Part shown: positions 46,517 through 55,927 of the stretch, piece by piece
Layout of the letters: each line of letters opens with the position of its first letter
Position numbering within the stretch: position 1 is the stretch's first letter
NCBI GenBank assembly: GCA_049890275.1
Contig: JBMHBT010000014.1
Location: 124,001-188,000 of the forward strand
From: UBA7374 sp049890275
Lineage (GTDB): Bacteria; Verrucomicrobiota; Verrucomicrobiia; Opitutales; Coraliomargaritaceae
DNA: 64,000 nt
Direction of reading: 5' to 3'
The notes under the pieces: generated by a model
The model's database searches: none
What the model was told of the DNA's origin: nothing
Seen by the model: only the letters and a program-made list of their open reading frames with translations
Program-made: the position numbers and the translations under genes

Positions 46517-47896
46517 TTACTGCACTGCTTTTATTTCCCACTGTCGCAACTGTGGTTGGTTGCATTTCCATATATTATTCATCTGCTCCAATTCTCTTTT
46601 ACGCAGTGCATCTTCATTTGGGGCGTACTGAAAATACCTGTCGGCCTGCGATCTCAAATAATCATACCAGGGCTCACCGAAGGATTTTTCAATATGGGCA
46701 TCCAGCGCTAGACGGAGTGCAGAAAAGTCAGAGGTATCAATAGAAGCATCCAGTTGGTGAAACATCGTATGTCGAACATGGACGATGGAGCGAATCATAC
46801 CCGCTGTTTGCATTCGTGCATCGTTTGCCCGCATGACTACGAGGGATTGCTGATATTGGGGTGTCTTTTTGATTGTTGAAAGATTGATGCCGGAAGCCAG
46901 TTCCTTTGCTGACCAGATACCGACTTCAATTCCATCTATTGTCAGTTTGTAATCTCCTGCATTGAGTCCGGTTACCTGTAGGCATTGCTGGTTGAATTCT
47001 TCCTCAAAGGGTACCCATTCCAAGGCAGGCTTTTGGCCTTCTTTCATCGGGTAGGGAAGGGCATTTTCAGTACAACTGAAAGACAGGCTATTTTGGTCAA
47101 AATGAGGGTCGCCGTGCAGGATACAGTTATCCAGTTTCACGATTTCTTTGGAACGGGCATTTATTTGTATCGATGAGACGACAGACTGTTGTTCCTGTGC
47201 TTGAAGAAAAGCGTAAGTCATGAGGAAGTGCCCCGGCATTTCCGGATGCACTCGGTCAAAACCGACAACGGTAGCACTGGGGTCCACTTCCTGAAGCTTC
47301 TTGTTTACAGAAAGCATTAAGGAATAAAAATCGACGACATTGGCATCGTATTTCAGGGCGAGTTGATCGATGAATGCAGAAAACCGGCCGAGCATATCAT
47401 TTTTCCCGACTAGGTTTACGGTCTCCAGAACTGCGGTCTGGTCATAAATCGACGGTTTGATGAAGATCATTCGGCAACCGATAGTATCCAGTGAATGAGC
47501 GAGTTTCTCCAGCTCTTGAGTATAGATTGCATACAGCTCTTCTCTTCCATTTCTCTTTGAGACTTCCGGTTCATCTGGGCTAAAGCACCATGTCCATGCA
47601 TCATTCATACCCAGCATGATGGTTGCTACATTTGGCTCATGAATGACTACATCGCTTTCAAAACGTCGATTTGCGCCCGGTGTGGTATCTCCTGAAATCC
47701 CACAATTGAACATGTAAAAAGGATGATTGGGGTACCGCGTTGCACAATAAAGGTAGAGATTGCCATGATAGCTTCCTCCATGAGTGATGGAGTCACCGAT
47801 CAGTGCGACACGGTCTCCGCTAGCAAATCGAGCAGGCATGGATGAAACCATGAGGATGAATAAAAAAACGGCGAAGACAGAAGTCAATGGACTCAT
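46517..47896 (-). CDS. Exported SGNH/GDSL hydrolase
   Basis: 459 residues. Signal peptide 1-25, then the block I motif RVALIGDSITHGGSYHG (catalytic S36), block III MLGMNDAWTW (Asn) and block V DRVHPEMPGH (Asp/His). The first ~220 residues are the esterase; the remaining ~230 form an additional region with beta then helical parts that I cannot name. Such enzymes often remove acetyl groups from polysaccharides. Located 66 bases upstream of a sulfatase on the same strand, fitting a joint role in decorating-group removal. Confidence 0.88.
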   Translation of the reverse strand: MSPLTSVFAVFLFILMVSSMPARFASGDRVALIGDSITHGGSYHGNLYLYCATRYPNHPFYMFNCGISGDTTPGANRRFESDVVIHEPNVATIMLGMNDAWTWCFSPDEPEVSKRNGREELYAIYTQELEKLAHSLDTIGCRMIFIKPSIYDQTAVLETVNLVGKNDMLGRFSAFIDQLALKYDANVVDFYSLMLSVNKKLQEVDPSATVVGFDRVHPEMPGHFLMTYAFLQAQEQQSVVSSIQINARSKEIVKLDNCILHGDPHFDQNSLSFSCTENALPYPMKEGQKPALEWVPFEEEFNQQCLQVTGLNAGDYKLTIDGIEVGIWSAKELASGINLSTIKKTPQYQQSLVVMRANDARMQTAGMIRSIVHVRHTMFHQLDASIDTSDFSALRLALDAHIEKSFGEPWYDYLRSQADRYFQYAPNEDALRKRELEQMNNIWKCNQPQLRQWEIKAVQ

Positions 47897-48197
47897 AGGA
47901 AATTCAGCATCGAGACTACTTTAGTAAGACTCAACAAATAAGCCTCACTGCATGCAGATGTAACTTATAATGAAGCAGGCTGTAAGGATTCGGATTCATG
48001 AACGGTACTCGATTGTGTTTGTTGGGCAGAATTGTACTTGCTTTACAGCATAAATCATTCGTTTGTTAGCGATTGAGCTTTCTCTATGCTCGCCTGATAC
48101 GGTCTGTTTTCGATGAGCGATTGTAAAGGTTCATAAACGGATGTCATCGACAGCATTGCACCTGCTGGGACCTTCAAAAAATGGTGCCAAAATAATT
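47897..48197. promoter_or_regulatory. Divergent intergenic region upstream of the helicase
   Basis: About 300 bases between the SGNH hydrolase and the DEAD-box helicase. A weak candidate promoter for the helicase is TTGTTA at 48063-48068 and TATGCT at 48085-48090, 16 bases apart, which would give a leader of about 100 bases. Long leaders are common for cold-induced helicases. No other element is apparent. Confidence 0.3.
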
Positions 48198-49565
48198 ATG
48201 ATCGAACAAACCTTCGAGCAGTTGCCGCTTGCTGAGCCCATCCAGCGTGCCCTCAAAGACAAAGGGTATTCTAAACCCTCACCCATTCAGGCAAAGGCGA
48301 TTCCTGTCCTTTTGGATCGTCGCGACCTGCTTGCTTGCGCACAGACGGGCACGGGCAAAACGGCAGCATTTGCATTGCCTCTTCTCCATCGTATAGCTCA
48401 GCGGCCACGTAAAACTTTTCGCCGTGGTGTCCGCCATTTGGTACTCACCCCCACTCGCGAATTGGCTGGTCAGGTTGCAGAAAACTTTAAGCTCTATGGC
48501 CGGCATGTTTCGTTCCGCGCCGGAATTATCTATGGGGGCGTATCCGAAAAACCGCAAATAAGAGAACTATTCGAAGGCTTGGATGTGCTCGTTGCGTGTC
48601 CCGGCCGCTTGATTGACTTGATGGATCAGGGTCATGTGGATCTTTCTCAAGTCGAAACTTTCATTTTGGATGAAGCAGACCGTATGCTCGATATGGGGTT
48701 TATTCGCGATATTCGTAAGATTGAAAGTAAGCTGCCACGTAAAAGGCATTCATTGCTTTTCTCGGCAACCATGGCTCCGGAGATCACAAAGCTAGGGCAA
48801 TCCATGCTTTTCCGCCCGGAGCAGATTCGTATTGCTCCACAAGGAACGACTGCAGAAAAGGTGGATCAGTCCCTTTGCTTTATCGGTAAGAGCGGTAAAC
48901 AGAAGCTGATCTTGAAAATGATGCGAAGTCATACGAATGAGAAGCTAGGTGAGTTGTGCTTAATCTTCACACGGACAAAACACGGCGCTAAAAACCTTGC
49001 TAAAAAATTATGCGCTGAAGGTTTTCAAGCGGACTCGATTCACGGCAACAAATCCCAATCAGCGAGAGAGAAAACACTGGATCGATATCGCCGAGGAGAA
49101 GTAACTATTTTGGTTGCTACCGATGTAGCGGCTCGTGGTATTGATGTAAAAAACATTACCTTAGTAATCAATTTTGATCTACCTATGGAGCCGGATGCCT
49201 ACGTTCACCGAATTGGACGGACAGCACGAGCGGGCGCAAGCGGACATGCGGTCAGCTTTTGCTCGAAAGAAGAAGTTGCTTTGCTGCGTCAGGTAGAGCG
49301 CTTGATTAAAAAACCGATTCCAGTGGATTCGGATCATGCATACCATGACGCGGAGGCCCAAGAGCTGCACCTCAGTAATCGTCCGGTAAAAAAGCCGCCA
49401 CAGGGTGGCGGGGGTGGTCAGCGTTCGGGGAATCGCCAGAGAAAAGGGCAGGGGAATCGCAGTCCGAACAAACGACGGCGGTCCGGGTCGAATGAGCCCA
49501 AGTCAAAAGCCTCAGCCAATACAACGGAGAAAAGAAGGCGCCCCATGCGCAATCGTTCTCGTTAA
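48198..49565 (+). CDS. DEAD-box RNA helicase (RhlE type)
   Basis: ATP-dependent RNA helicase of about 455 residues. Motifs in order: Q motif before AQTGTGKT (Walker A), PTRELAG, GG, VLDEAD-type ILDEADRMLDMGF, SATMAP, and in domain 2 IFTRTKHGA, ATDVAARGID, HRIGRTARAG. The C-terminal tail (about the last 65 residues) is glycine- and arginine/lysine-rich and unstructured, as in RhlE-like proteins. The frame opens at 48141 but the ATG at 48198 (AATT|ATG) matches the family start MIEQTFEQL. Confidence 0.94.
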   Translation: MIEQTFEQLPLAEPIQRALKDKGYSKPSPIQAKAIPVLLDRRDLLACAQTGTGKTAAFALPLLHRIAQRPRKTFRRGVRHLVLTPTRELAGQVAENFKLYGRHVSFRAGIIYGGVSEKPQIRELFEGLDVLVACPGRLIDLMDQGHVDLSQVETFILDEADRMLDMGFIRDIRKIESKLPRKRHSLLFSATMAPEITKLGQSMLFRPEQIRIAPQGTTAEKVDQSLCFIGKSGKQKLILKMMRSHTNEKLGELCLIFTRTKHGAKNLAKKLCAEGFQADSIHGNKSQSAREKTLDRYRRGEVTILVATDVAARGIDVKNITLVINFDLPMEPDAYVHRIGRTARAGASGHAVSFCSKEEVALLRQVERLIKKPIPVDSDHAYHDAEAQELHLSNRPVKKPPQGGGGGQRSGNRQRKGQGNRSPNKRRRSGSNEPKSKASANTTEKRRRPMRNRSR

Positions 49566-49619
49566 TTCTGTGCGCTCTACGCTGTAAACTTTCTGCACTG
49601 TAGTCGCACCAGCAATCGG

Positions 49620-50138
49620 CTACTTCTTTTCAACTTCGTCAGCCCAATCCTTCGGATTTCGGTATTTTACGGTTTGCAGGTGTTCCGCATAGAGTGCCAG
49701 CTCGCCCTCTCCTTTAAATACTTCATAGCTAACCCGTATTAATCCCATCTCGGCGTATTTCGGACGTTTTTCAAGATGGGTGCGTATTGTGTAGATCGTA
49801 TCACCAATAAATACGGGTTTAATAAATCGTAATTTGTCGTATCCATAACTGAAGGTATGGACATTATTATTAGCCATGAGGCCAAGCCCGTAGGCAAAGA
49901 CCTGCGCACCTGCAACCAATCGCTTGCCGAATAAACCTTCCTCTTTAGCAAATTTTTCATCCCCCACATAAGGGTGCATATCCAGGACCATGGAGTTAAA
50001 CAGCATCGATTCTCCCTCGGATATGGTTCGGCGTATGGAGCGACCTTTGACCCCAACGACAAAGTCTTCATACATCCAATCCTCGGTATTATACTGCTTT
50101 ATGGAAGCATGGGCTTCGGCTGGTGTTGATTCAGGCAT
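49620..50138 (-). CDS. MaoC-like hot-dog dehydratase
   Basis: 172-residue MaoC/(R)-hydratase-type protein: EDFVVGVKGRSIRRTISEGE at the front and GDTIYTIRTHLEKRP in the second half. The core of the hot-dog fold and a likely catalytic site (MHPYVGDEKFA) are visible. Substrate is uncertain; MaoC proteins hydrate enoyl-CoA but related proteins occur in dicarboxylate and sugar-acid pathways. Last gene of the eight-gene minus-strand operon, starting six bases after the glycosidase-like gene. Context AATT|ATG. Confidence 0.82.
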   Translation of the reverse strand: MPESTPAEAHASIKQYNTEDWMYEDFVVGVKGRSIRRTISEGESMLFNSMVLDMHPYVGDEKFAKEEGLFGKRLVAGAQVFAYGLGLMANNNVHTFSYGYDKLRFIKPVFIGDTIYTIRTHLEKRPKYAEMGLIRVSYEVFKGEGELALYAEHLQTVKYRNPKDWADEVEKK

Positions 50139-50144
50139 AATTGA

Positions 50145-51227
50145 TTATTTTGATTGTGGATGGTTTTGTTCAATCTTTAGAACAACTGCACTGGACGTTC
50201 TGAATTGTCCTCCGCGATAGGCACAAAAGAGGTAATCAGGGCGTCCGTCTTTCATTAAAATCTGAGGGCGCTCAAAGCGTCCTTGTCGGTCCAAGCCGGG
50301 CATTTTTTCGTCGAAATAATGCGGAGCATCTTTGAAAGCAATTTCTGGTTCTCCCCAGTGGATGCCGTCGGATGAGTGCATCATGAGACCGTATTCGTGG
50401 TTATAAAAGCCCATGTCACGAACGATCATATGGTATTGATTGTCTTCCTGCCAGACATAGGCATCTTCACACTGTACGCGTGGGTCTATCGGCGAAAAAT
50501 CAACGACCGGATTGCCCTCATATTTCTTGTACGGCCCGGTTAGGTTATCCGACATCGAAATTCCATAACGTCGATTACCATGTACGGCTTCATGAGAAGC
50601 GTAATCCCATCCTTTGTAATAGAGCCAATAGCGTCCGTCAGCATGCTTTATGAATGCTGGATTGCTGGTCACACGATCATCCCAATCGCCAGATTCACCG
50701 GCCATTACCATCGGTTGGTTGCCCACTCGTTCCCAGGGGCCATCGAGACTATCTGCAATCGCCATGCCCACACGTTTTGTCGCTGTCAACTGGTAGTAAT
50801 ACGGCATGTATTCTTCTTTCGTCATCGCCATCACCTCCTCAAGGCTTACCCCGAGGTCTCTACCCGTAGAACCCATGTAGAGTAGGACAAATTTATCCCC
50901 CATCTTGTAGACAGTTGGGTTGTGGATCGACCAAGAATCCCAAGCTCCACTCCGTTCTCCTTTTAATACTGTCCCAGTTGTCGTATACGGTCCTTCAGGA
51001 TGATCGGCAACTGCGTGCGCGACTTCACTGGCAGCAACCCAGCCTAGGTGGTCATAGCCATTCAACCAACGTGCATAAAACACATGGACGCGACCCTGCT
51101 CATCATAAATAGGTGAACAGCACCAAACATTGTATTCAGGGTCTTCGAGGATTCGCCCCACCGGTTTCAACTTTTTGGCAAAATCAGAAATGACTTCGGG
51201 GCGATTGAATAGGCCAGTTTTGGACAT
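50145..51227 (-). CDS. Five-bladed-propeller glycosidase-like protein
   Basis: 360 residues, no signal peptide, so cytoplasmic. Repeating short strands with WCCSPIYDEQGRVHVFYARW, SIHNPTVYKMGDKFVLLYMG, VTSNPAFIKHADGRYWLYYKGWD and QCEDAYVWQEDNQYHMIVRDMG follow the GH43/GH117-type propeller pattern in which acidic residues line the active site. It may split an oligosaccharide imported into the cell; the family number and substrate cannot be assigned by eye. It lies in the sugar-oxidation operon. Confidence 0.75.
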   Translation of the reverse strand: MSKTGLFNRPEVISDFAKKLKPVGRILEDPEYNVWCCSPIYDEQGRVHVFYARWLNGYDHLGWVAASEVAHAVADHPEGPYTTTGTVLKGERSGAWDSWSIHNPTVYKMGDKFVLLYMGSTGRDLGVSLEEVMAMTKEEYMPYYYQLTATKRVGMAIADSLDGPWERVGNQPMVMAGESGDWDDRVTSNPAFIKHADGRYWLYYKGWDYASHEAVHGNRRYGISMSDNLTGPYKKYEGNPVVDFSPIDPRVQCEDAYVWQEDNQYHMIVRDMGFYNHEYGLMMHSSDGIHWGEPEIAFKDAPHYFDEKMPGLDRQGRFERPQILMKDGRPDYLFCAYRGGQFRTSSAVVLKIEQNHPQSK

Positions 51228-51269
51228 TAGTATTAGGGGTAAATTCGTTAGAATGTATTTGGCAGCTCG

Positions 51270-52031
51270 CTAAAACCCGACGCTAGCTCCCCCGTCTACC
51301 GTTAGGATGGTGCCGTTAACAAAACCGGCGGCTGATGAGGTTAAATAAGTGACAGCGTTTCCAATATCTTTGGCTTCACCAAAGCCGCCCATCGGAGTTC
51401 GGCTGAGAATTTTTTCTTTTCGGACGGGATCATCGCTTAAAGCCTTTTCCATCATCGGAGAGGCAATCCAGCCCGGGGCAATTGCGTTGACGCGAATACC
51501 GCTGCCGGACCACTCAGCGGCTAGGGCCCGAGTCAACCCAATGACCGCACATTTTGCCGCCGTGTAAGCAACAATATTGGGTACGCCCATGAAAGAAGCC
51601 ATCGAGGCAATGAAGAGGATGTTTCCCCTGCCTGCCTGAACCATGCCCGGATAAACATCCCTAGAGAGAGCAAAACTTGCATTGACGTGGGTGGAGAGGA
51701 CGTTTTGGAACTCTTCATCCGTAACTTCGGAGGCAGGTTTCTTCAGATGATTACCCGCATTGTTGACCAGTAAGCTAACCGGCTGACCAAATGCATCCTT
51801 CGCATCCTGAATAATGGAAGAACGATCGGCTGAGTCCGTTATGTCGCCGCAGGTGATCGCACAGAGTTCTTGGCCGATTTCTGCTTGCGCTTTGAGCAAT
51901 GGTTCCTCGCGCCGACCACACAAGACAACCTTAGCACCAGCGTTACACAGCGCTTTTGCAATCCCCAGTCCAAGTCCGGTTCCTCCACCGGTAATCAGGG
52001 CAACATCAGCGGATAAATTTGGAGGACTCAT
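51270..52031 (-). CDS. SDR-family dehydrogenase (gluconate 5-dehydrogenase-like)
   Basis: 253-residue NAD(P)-dependent oxidoreductase. Cofactor loop TGGGTGLGLGIA, NNAGNH, catalytic Ser in FIASMAS and YTAAKCAVIG (Tyr-x3-Lys). The start overlaps the stop of the second SDR (52028) by four bases (ATGA), so the two are translationally coupled. In this setting it is a good candidate for one of two sugar or sugar-acid oxidation steps. Confidence 0.93.
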   Translation of the reverse strand: MSPPNLSADVALITGGGTGLGLGIAKALCNAGAKVVLCGRREEPLLKAQAEIGQELCAITCGDITDSADRSSIIQDAKDAFGQPVSLLVNNAGNHLKKPASEVTDEEFQNVLSTHVNASFALSRDVYPGMVQAGRGNILFIASMASFMGVPNIVAYTAAKCAVIGLTRALAAEWSGSGIRVNAIAPGWIASPMMEKALSDDPVRKEKILSRTPMGGFGEAKDIGNAVTYLTSSAAGFVNGTILTVDGGASVGF

Positions 52032-52798
52032 GACAATAGGCTCCTGTAGCCAATTTCTGCTCCACCGGAAACATGCATAATGTGCCCCGTGACGAAGCGT
52101 GCTTGATCCGATATCAGAAAGATGGAGGCATCAGCAATCACGTCTCCTTCCGGGCAATAGCCGAGCGCATGGATTTTATTCAGGTAATTCTCCATCACCT
52201 TCGGCTCCGGTTGTTCCGATACCCAAGTTCGTAGCATTGGCGTCCACGTGCCTGCAGGGCACACCGCATTCACGCGTATGCCCATAGGTGCATAGTCCAA
52301 GGCCATTGATTTGGTTAAGGTATTCATGGCCCCTTTAGTCGCAGTATAGGCAGCATGATTTTCCTGTCCCATCACACCGACCATACTCGAAGTATTGAGG
52401 ATGTTTCCTTTGCATTTATTGAGTGCATCCAAGCCGTACTTAGCAGTCAGGTACACACTCTTGATATTCGTACTAAACAAAAGATCCCATTCCTCTGTCG
52501 TCGTCTCATGCAGTGGTTTCGCCGGAGAGCCAATGCCTGCATTATTGTGAATGACATCTAAGCGACCATATTCGCTTAGAATGGACTCAATCGCACTTTG
52601 TACATCGGCTTCCGAAGAAACATCACAACGAAGGCCCAGATGGCGCTCTCCTAAGTCTAGGCTTTTCTCTTTCACTAATTCTTCGTTGCGGGCACAGATG
52701 ACGACGATAGCTCCTTCGCGAGCGTAGGCTTGCGCACAATCCCATCCGATGCCCTCCGATCCGCCGGTCAAAAAGACCACTTTATCTTTTAAACGCAT
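52028..52798 (-). CDS. SDR-family dehydrogenase
   Basis: 256 residues with TGGSEGIGWDCAQAY, HNNAGIG, catalytic Ser in LNTSSMVG and YTATKGAMN. Distinct from its neighbour (different C-terminus, GYRSLLS). Together they could form the sugar dehydrogenase and 2-keto-3-deoxy acid dehydrogenase of an oxidative pathway, but which does which is not readable. Confidence 0.93.
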   Translation of the reverse strand: MRLKDKVVFLTGGSEGIGWDCAQAYAREGAIVVICARNEELVKEKSLDLGERHLGLRCDVSSEADVQSAIESILSEYGRLDVIHNNAGIGSPAKPLHETTTEEWDLLFSTNIKSVYLTAKYGLDALNKCKGNILNTSSMVGVMGQENHAAYTATKGAMNTLTKSMALDYAPMGIRVNAVCPAGTWTPMLRTWVSEQPEPKVMENYLNKIHALGYCPEGDVIADASIFLISDQARFVTGHIMHVSGGAEIGYRSLLS

Positions 52799-52844
52799 CT
52801 GTTGCTGGAGGTCTTAAAATAAGATATTAAAGGTGAAGACGGGA

Positions 52845-55800
52845 CTAAAGAACTGGCTCGTTATACACACGTATTTCGTAGAGACGCCCGGAAAGATCGC
52901 CGTTTGTTTGTGTAATGAGAACACGAACTTTAGAAGCCTTGACCGCAGGGAAGTGATGAATGCGACGACGCTGATAATTATTTTTCACTTCGGTAGCCGT
53001 AATCCAGTCTTTGCCGTTGTAGTATTGAATTGAATAGTCGCGGACACATTCTGGAGGCATCCGGTCGCTCTTTTTATATTCCCAGGTAATGTGCCGCTTA
53101 TTAGCCAAATCCGTATCAAAGGTCAGGTAAACATGGTTGAACTCACGTTCCACTCCGAAATCCAACTCCAACCACTGGGGTAGGGATTCTTTTGGATCGG
53201 ATACCCACATATTGCTGGGTACTGTATCCATCCACATTTCCCAGTCGTCATCTAGGGGTCGTGTCAATCCATTGATTGCGTTTCCAGGCCCTTCGTCCTC
53301 GGAGATACTACTGGAAGCAGATATAGCTGCTGTGCGAGCGAGGTCATTCGGGTCTTCATTACGAAGATGGAGAATAGTCACATCGTCTTTCAATAGCTTC
53401 TGTTGTAGCTCAGTAATATGTGACTCGTAAATGCCATGCGGACTTGTGTTTTCGCGAATACAAATCGCCGCAGCAGTTCCGATAATTTGCCCCATCATAC
53501 CGGTTGTGCCTTGCACACGAGCTGTACCGAGGGCCACACGGGATACAGAAATATTCCGGCCAGCCATAAACATATTGGGAATGTTTTTCGAGTAGAGGCA
53601 TCGCAAAGGTATGCTAGCTGGTGAGATCTTCCTCTCGTAGTCAAAGGGGCTCTCAGGAGAAAAGATTCCAAGTGGATGGTGGACATCCAACATCCAAACA
53701 AAATAGCCCACACGATCCGGAAATACTTCGCGGTTTACCAGATGATTTTCATCGACGATTAACTCGCCGACTAGGCGTCTGGTTTCTCGCTTTGCATTGG
53801 TAATCGGAACGTAGTGCAGTTTGTAATTAGCTGCCTTTTCCGCAAGGGGGGAATAATTCTTAATCCAGTTGTAATAGGACATGCTGGCGAGGATTAGGTC
53901 GTCTCTAGCCCACTCCGGATCCCATAGATCATCATTTCTACTATGATTTTCTGTCCACCAATTGCCGGCACGAATACCGTTTTCAAACAGCGGTCTTTTC
54001 ACATAACCTGCTTCGTTATCGCGCATGTCATACAGCCATTTGGGCCCATCGAAGGTGACCGGCTCACCCATATCGATTGCCTGGTAGCCGAGGATTGAAT
54101 GCTGCATGAGCGATCCGCTCATGGTTAAATTGTCAGCGATGTCTTTACCTCCGTCTTCACCAAACGTCTCACGCGATTCCCGGCCGAGCATCCACTCCGC
54201 ACCGGCATAATAGCCCAGCCATCCGTCACCGGTACAATCAGCAAAGAAATCTCCGGAAAATCGGGATAAATGACCATCAATCATATTAAAAGCAGTCACG
54301 CTGGTGATTCGATTGCTGTCATCTGTTTCTGCTTCGAATACGTGAGAATTCAAAAACACTTGAACATTGGGTTCAGCAGCTAGGGCGAGTTCGGCACCCA
54401 CCGACCATTTCTGGTTGAAGTTATACGCCGCCATGCGTCCGATTTCTTCGTTTAAGCCAGCCTCTCGTCCGCGCCCTGTGCTCGATCCACCAGAAACGGG
54501 GACCCCCATTTCTGGGCTATTGTTTCCACCAACCATCGGACGATTTTGGATCAAGGCAACTTTTGCTCCGTGGCGAGCTGCGGCTATGGCTGCGTTACAT
54601 CCTGCGACACCCCCACCAACAACGATGAAATCAAAATGTCCCTGATCAACTGCTGGGAGTGGTTCAACAAATTGACTGCGCATTGCAGCGTAGTCCTTTT
54701 GCTCCTGTTTTGGGATAAAGTCTAAGTCACTCGTTATGATGAACGCGTCGCAACGACCGTAGAAACCAGTGTTATCTTCTAGTTCCAGTGAAGTGCTTCC
54801 TTCCAAGTCAAAGAGACCGCCGTCTTGCCAGACCCAAGCTCGCTGCTCCGCCGTTCCAAAAACGGTCTCTGACTTCACGCCGTTGACGCGTACAGAAAAT
54901 TGGCCTGGCGCATGGCCAAGTCCCAACCAGTTTTTACTGCGTACCCAGAGTCGATATTTGCCGGGCTGCTTCACTTGGATAGCGGTTTTGGCATTTTCAA
55001 CTTTTTTGTTTAATCCGGCAGCAATTAGATAAGGTGAGCCCATCTGCGGAACAAATTGCGTATCCATCCACCAGCCACCGTAATCGTCGAAATCTTCCGC
55101 ATCGACCCAGTACGTACCAGGGACAACCGCTTCTATCGTACGCTTACCCGCTTTTTCGTAAAAGGAGGTAAAAATGTTATTCTTCCGCGAAACATCAAAC
55201 ATACCGCTGCGAAAGGTTTCAGCAATCGCTTCTTCACTGAGCACACTGGCAGCGACACGTATCTCGTCTACAGTGCCGGTTAACTGATTTCTCTTTCGAA
55301 CAGATCCGATGTAAACAGGCGATGTTGACGTGCTGATTACCCGATTCTCGCCCAGAGATTTTTCCGTCGCTAACTTGCCGTTGATGTAGAGCTTCATTGT
55401 TTCTCCGTCAAAAGTCGCGGCAAAATATCGCCATTGTCCGGCACCCCAATTGCCCAGCTCTGCAGAAAGTCTTTGCTCTTCACCGTCGATCCAGAGTGTG
55501 AATGAAATCTCTTTTTCCGGACCTAAATGTAGAGCGTACGCGCCGTCTTTATGCAGTATAGTTGGTTTGGTCGGATAGCGCGGATTCCATGGCTTGACCC
55601 AAGCATCAATGCTTATGGCCTCCTCAATGTTAAAGCTTTTATCGCCGCCACAATCGACACCGCCACCGGTTTCAATTTGCAGGGCCGCATGATGTACACC
55701 ATCCACCCAGCGTGTACTGAACGATCTGCCATCATTGCCATTGCCAGAGCTATCGACTGCCAGCAATTCTGTGCCATCGTCCATACGCCAGTAGCCGCGT

Positions 55801-55886
55801 AAATCGAATTCCTCAGTAGCATTTGCTCTTGTAATACCAAGCAACAAAAAGAGTAGGGCGGATAGAAGGATGAAGGTAGTTTTCAT
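52845..55886 (-). CDS. Exported modular FAD-dependent oxidoreductase (LamG, FAD_oxidored, F5/8C)
   Basis: About 1,013 residues. Signal peptide MKTTFILLSALLFLLLG at the chosen start (55886). Residues ~25-230 form a LamG/concanavalin-like domain (AISIDAWVKPWNPRYP, GTVDEIRVAASVLSEEA), ~250-390 a second beta module (YRLWVRSKNWLGLGHAPG), ~410-850 the FAD-binding core with VVGGGVAGCNAAIAAARHGA and VGGNNSPEMG, and ~860-1013 an F5/8C-like domain (LELDFGVEREFNHVYL). It looks like a secreted or periplasmic enzyme that binds a glycan and oxidises or isomerises a sugar. The combination of modules is unusual. Operon context supports carbohydrate use. Confidence 0.85.
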   Translation of the reverse strand: MKTTFILLSALLFLLLGITRANATEEFDLRGYWRMDDGTELLAVDSSGNGNDGRSFSTRWVDGVHHAALQIETGGGVDCGGDKSFNIEEAISIDAWVKPWNPRYPTKPTILHKDGAYALHLGPEKEISFTLWIDGEEQRLSAELGNWGAGQWRYFAATFDGETMKLYINGKLATEKSLGENRVISTSTSPVYIGSVRKRNQLTGTVDEIRVAASVLSEEAIAETFRSGMFDVSRKNNIFTSFYEKAGKRTIEAVVPGTYWVDAEDFDDYGGWWMDTQFVPQMGSPYLIAAGLNKKVENAKTAIQVKQPGKYRLWVRSKNWLGLGHAPGQFSVRVNGVKSETVFGTAEQRAWVWQDGGLFDLEGSTSLELEDNTGFYGRCDAFIITSDLDFIPKQEQKDYAAMRSQFVEPLPAVDQGHFDFIVVGGGVAGCNAAIAAARHGAKVALIQNRPMVGGNNSPEMGVPVSGGSSTGRGREAGLNEEIGRMAAYNFNQKWSVGAELALAAEPNVQVFLNSHVFEAETDDSNRITSVTAFNMIDGHLSRFSGDFFADCTGDGWLGYYAGAEWMLGRESRETFGEDGGKDIADNLTMSGSLMQHSILGYQAIDMGEPVTFDGPKWLYDMRDNEAGYVKRPLFENGIRAGNWWTENHSRNDDLWDPEWARDDLILASMSYYNWIKNYSPLAEKAANYKLHYVPITNAKRETRRLVGELIVDENHLVNREVFPDRVGYFVWMLDVHHPLGIFSPESPFDYERKISPASIPLRCLYSKNIPNMFMAGRNISVSRVALGTARVQGTTGMMGQIIGTAAAICIRENTSPHGIYESHITELQQKLLKDDVTILHLRNEDPNDLARTAAISASSSISEDEGPGNAINGLTRPLDDDWEMWMDTVPSNMWVSDPKESLPQWLELDFGVEREFNHVYLTFDTDLANKRHITWEYKKSDRMPPECVRDYSIQYYNGKDWITATEVKNNYQRRRIHHFPAVKASKVRVLITQTNGDLSGRLYEIRVYNEPVL

Positions 55887-55927
55887 ATTCGTGAGTATAA
55901 GGTGCATATTTCTACAGAATAAATTTA

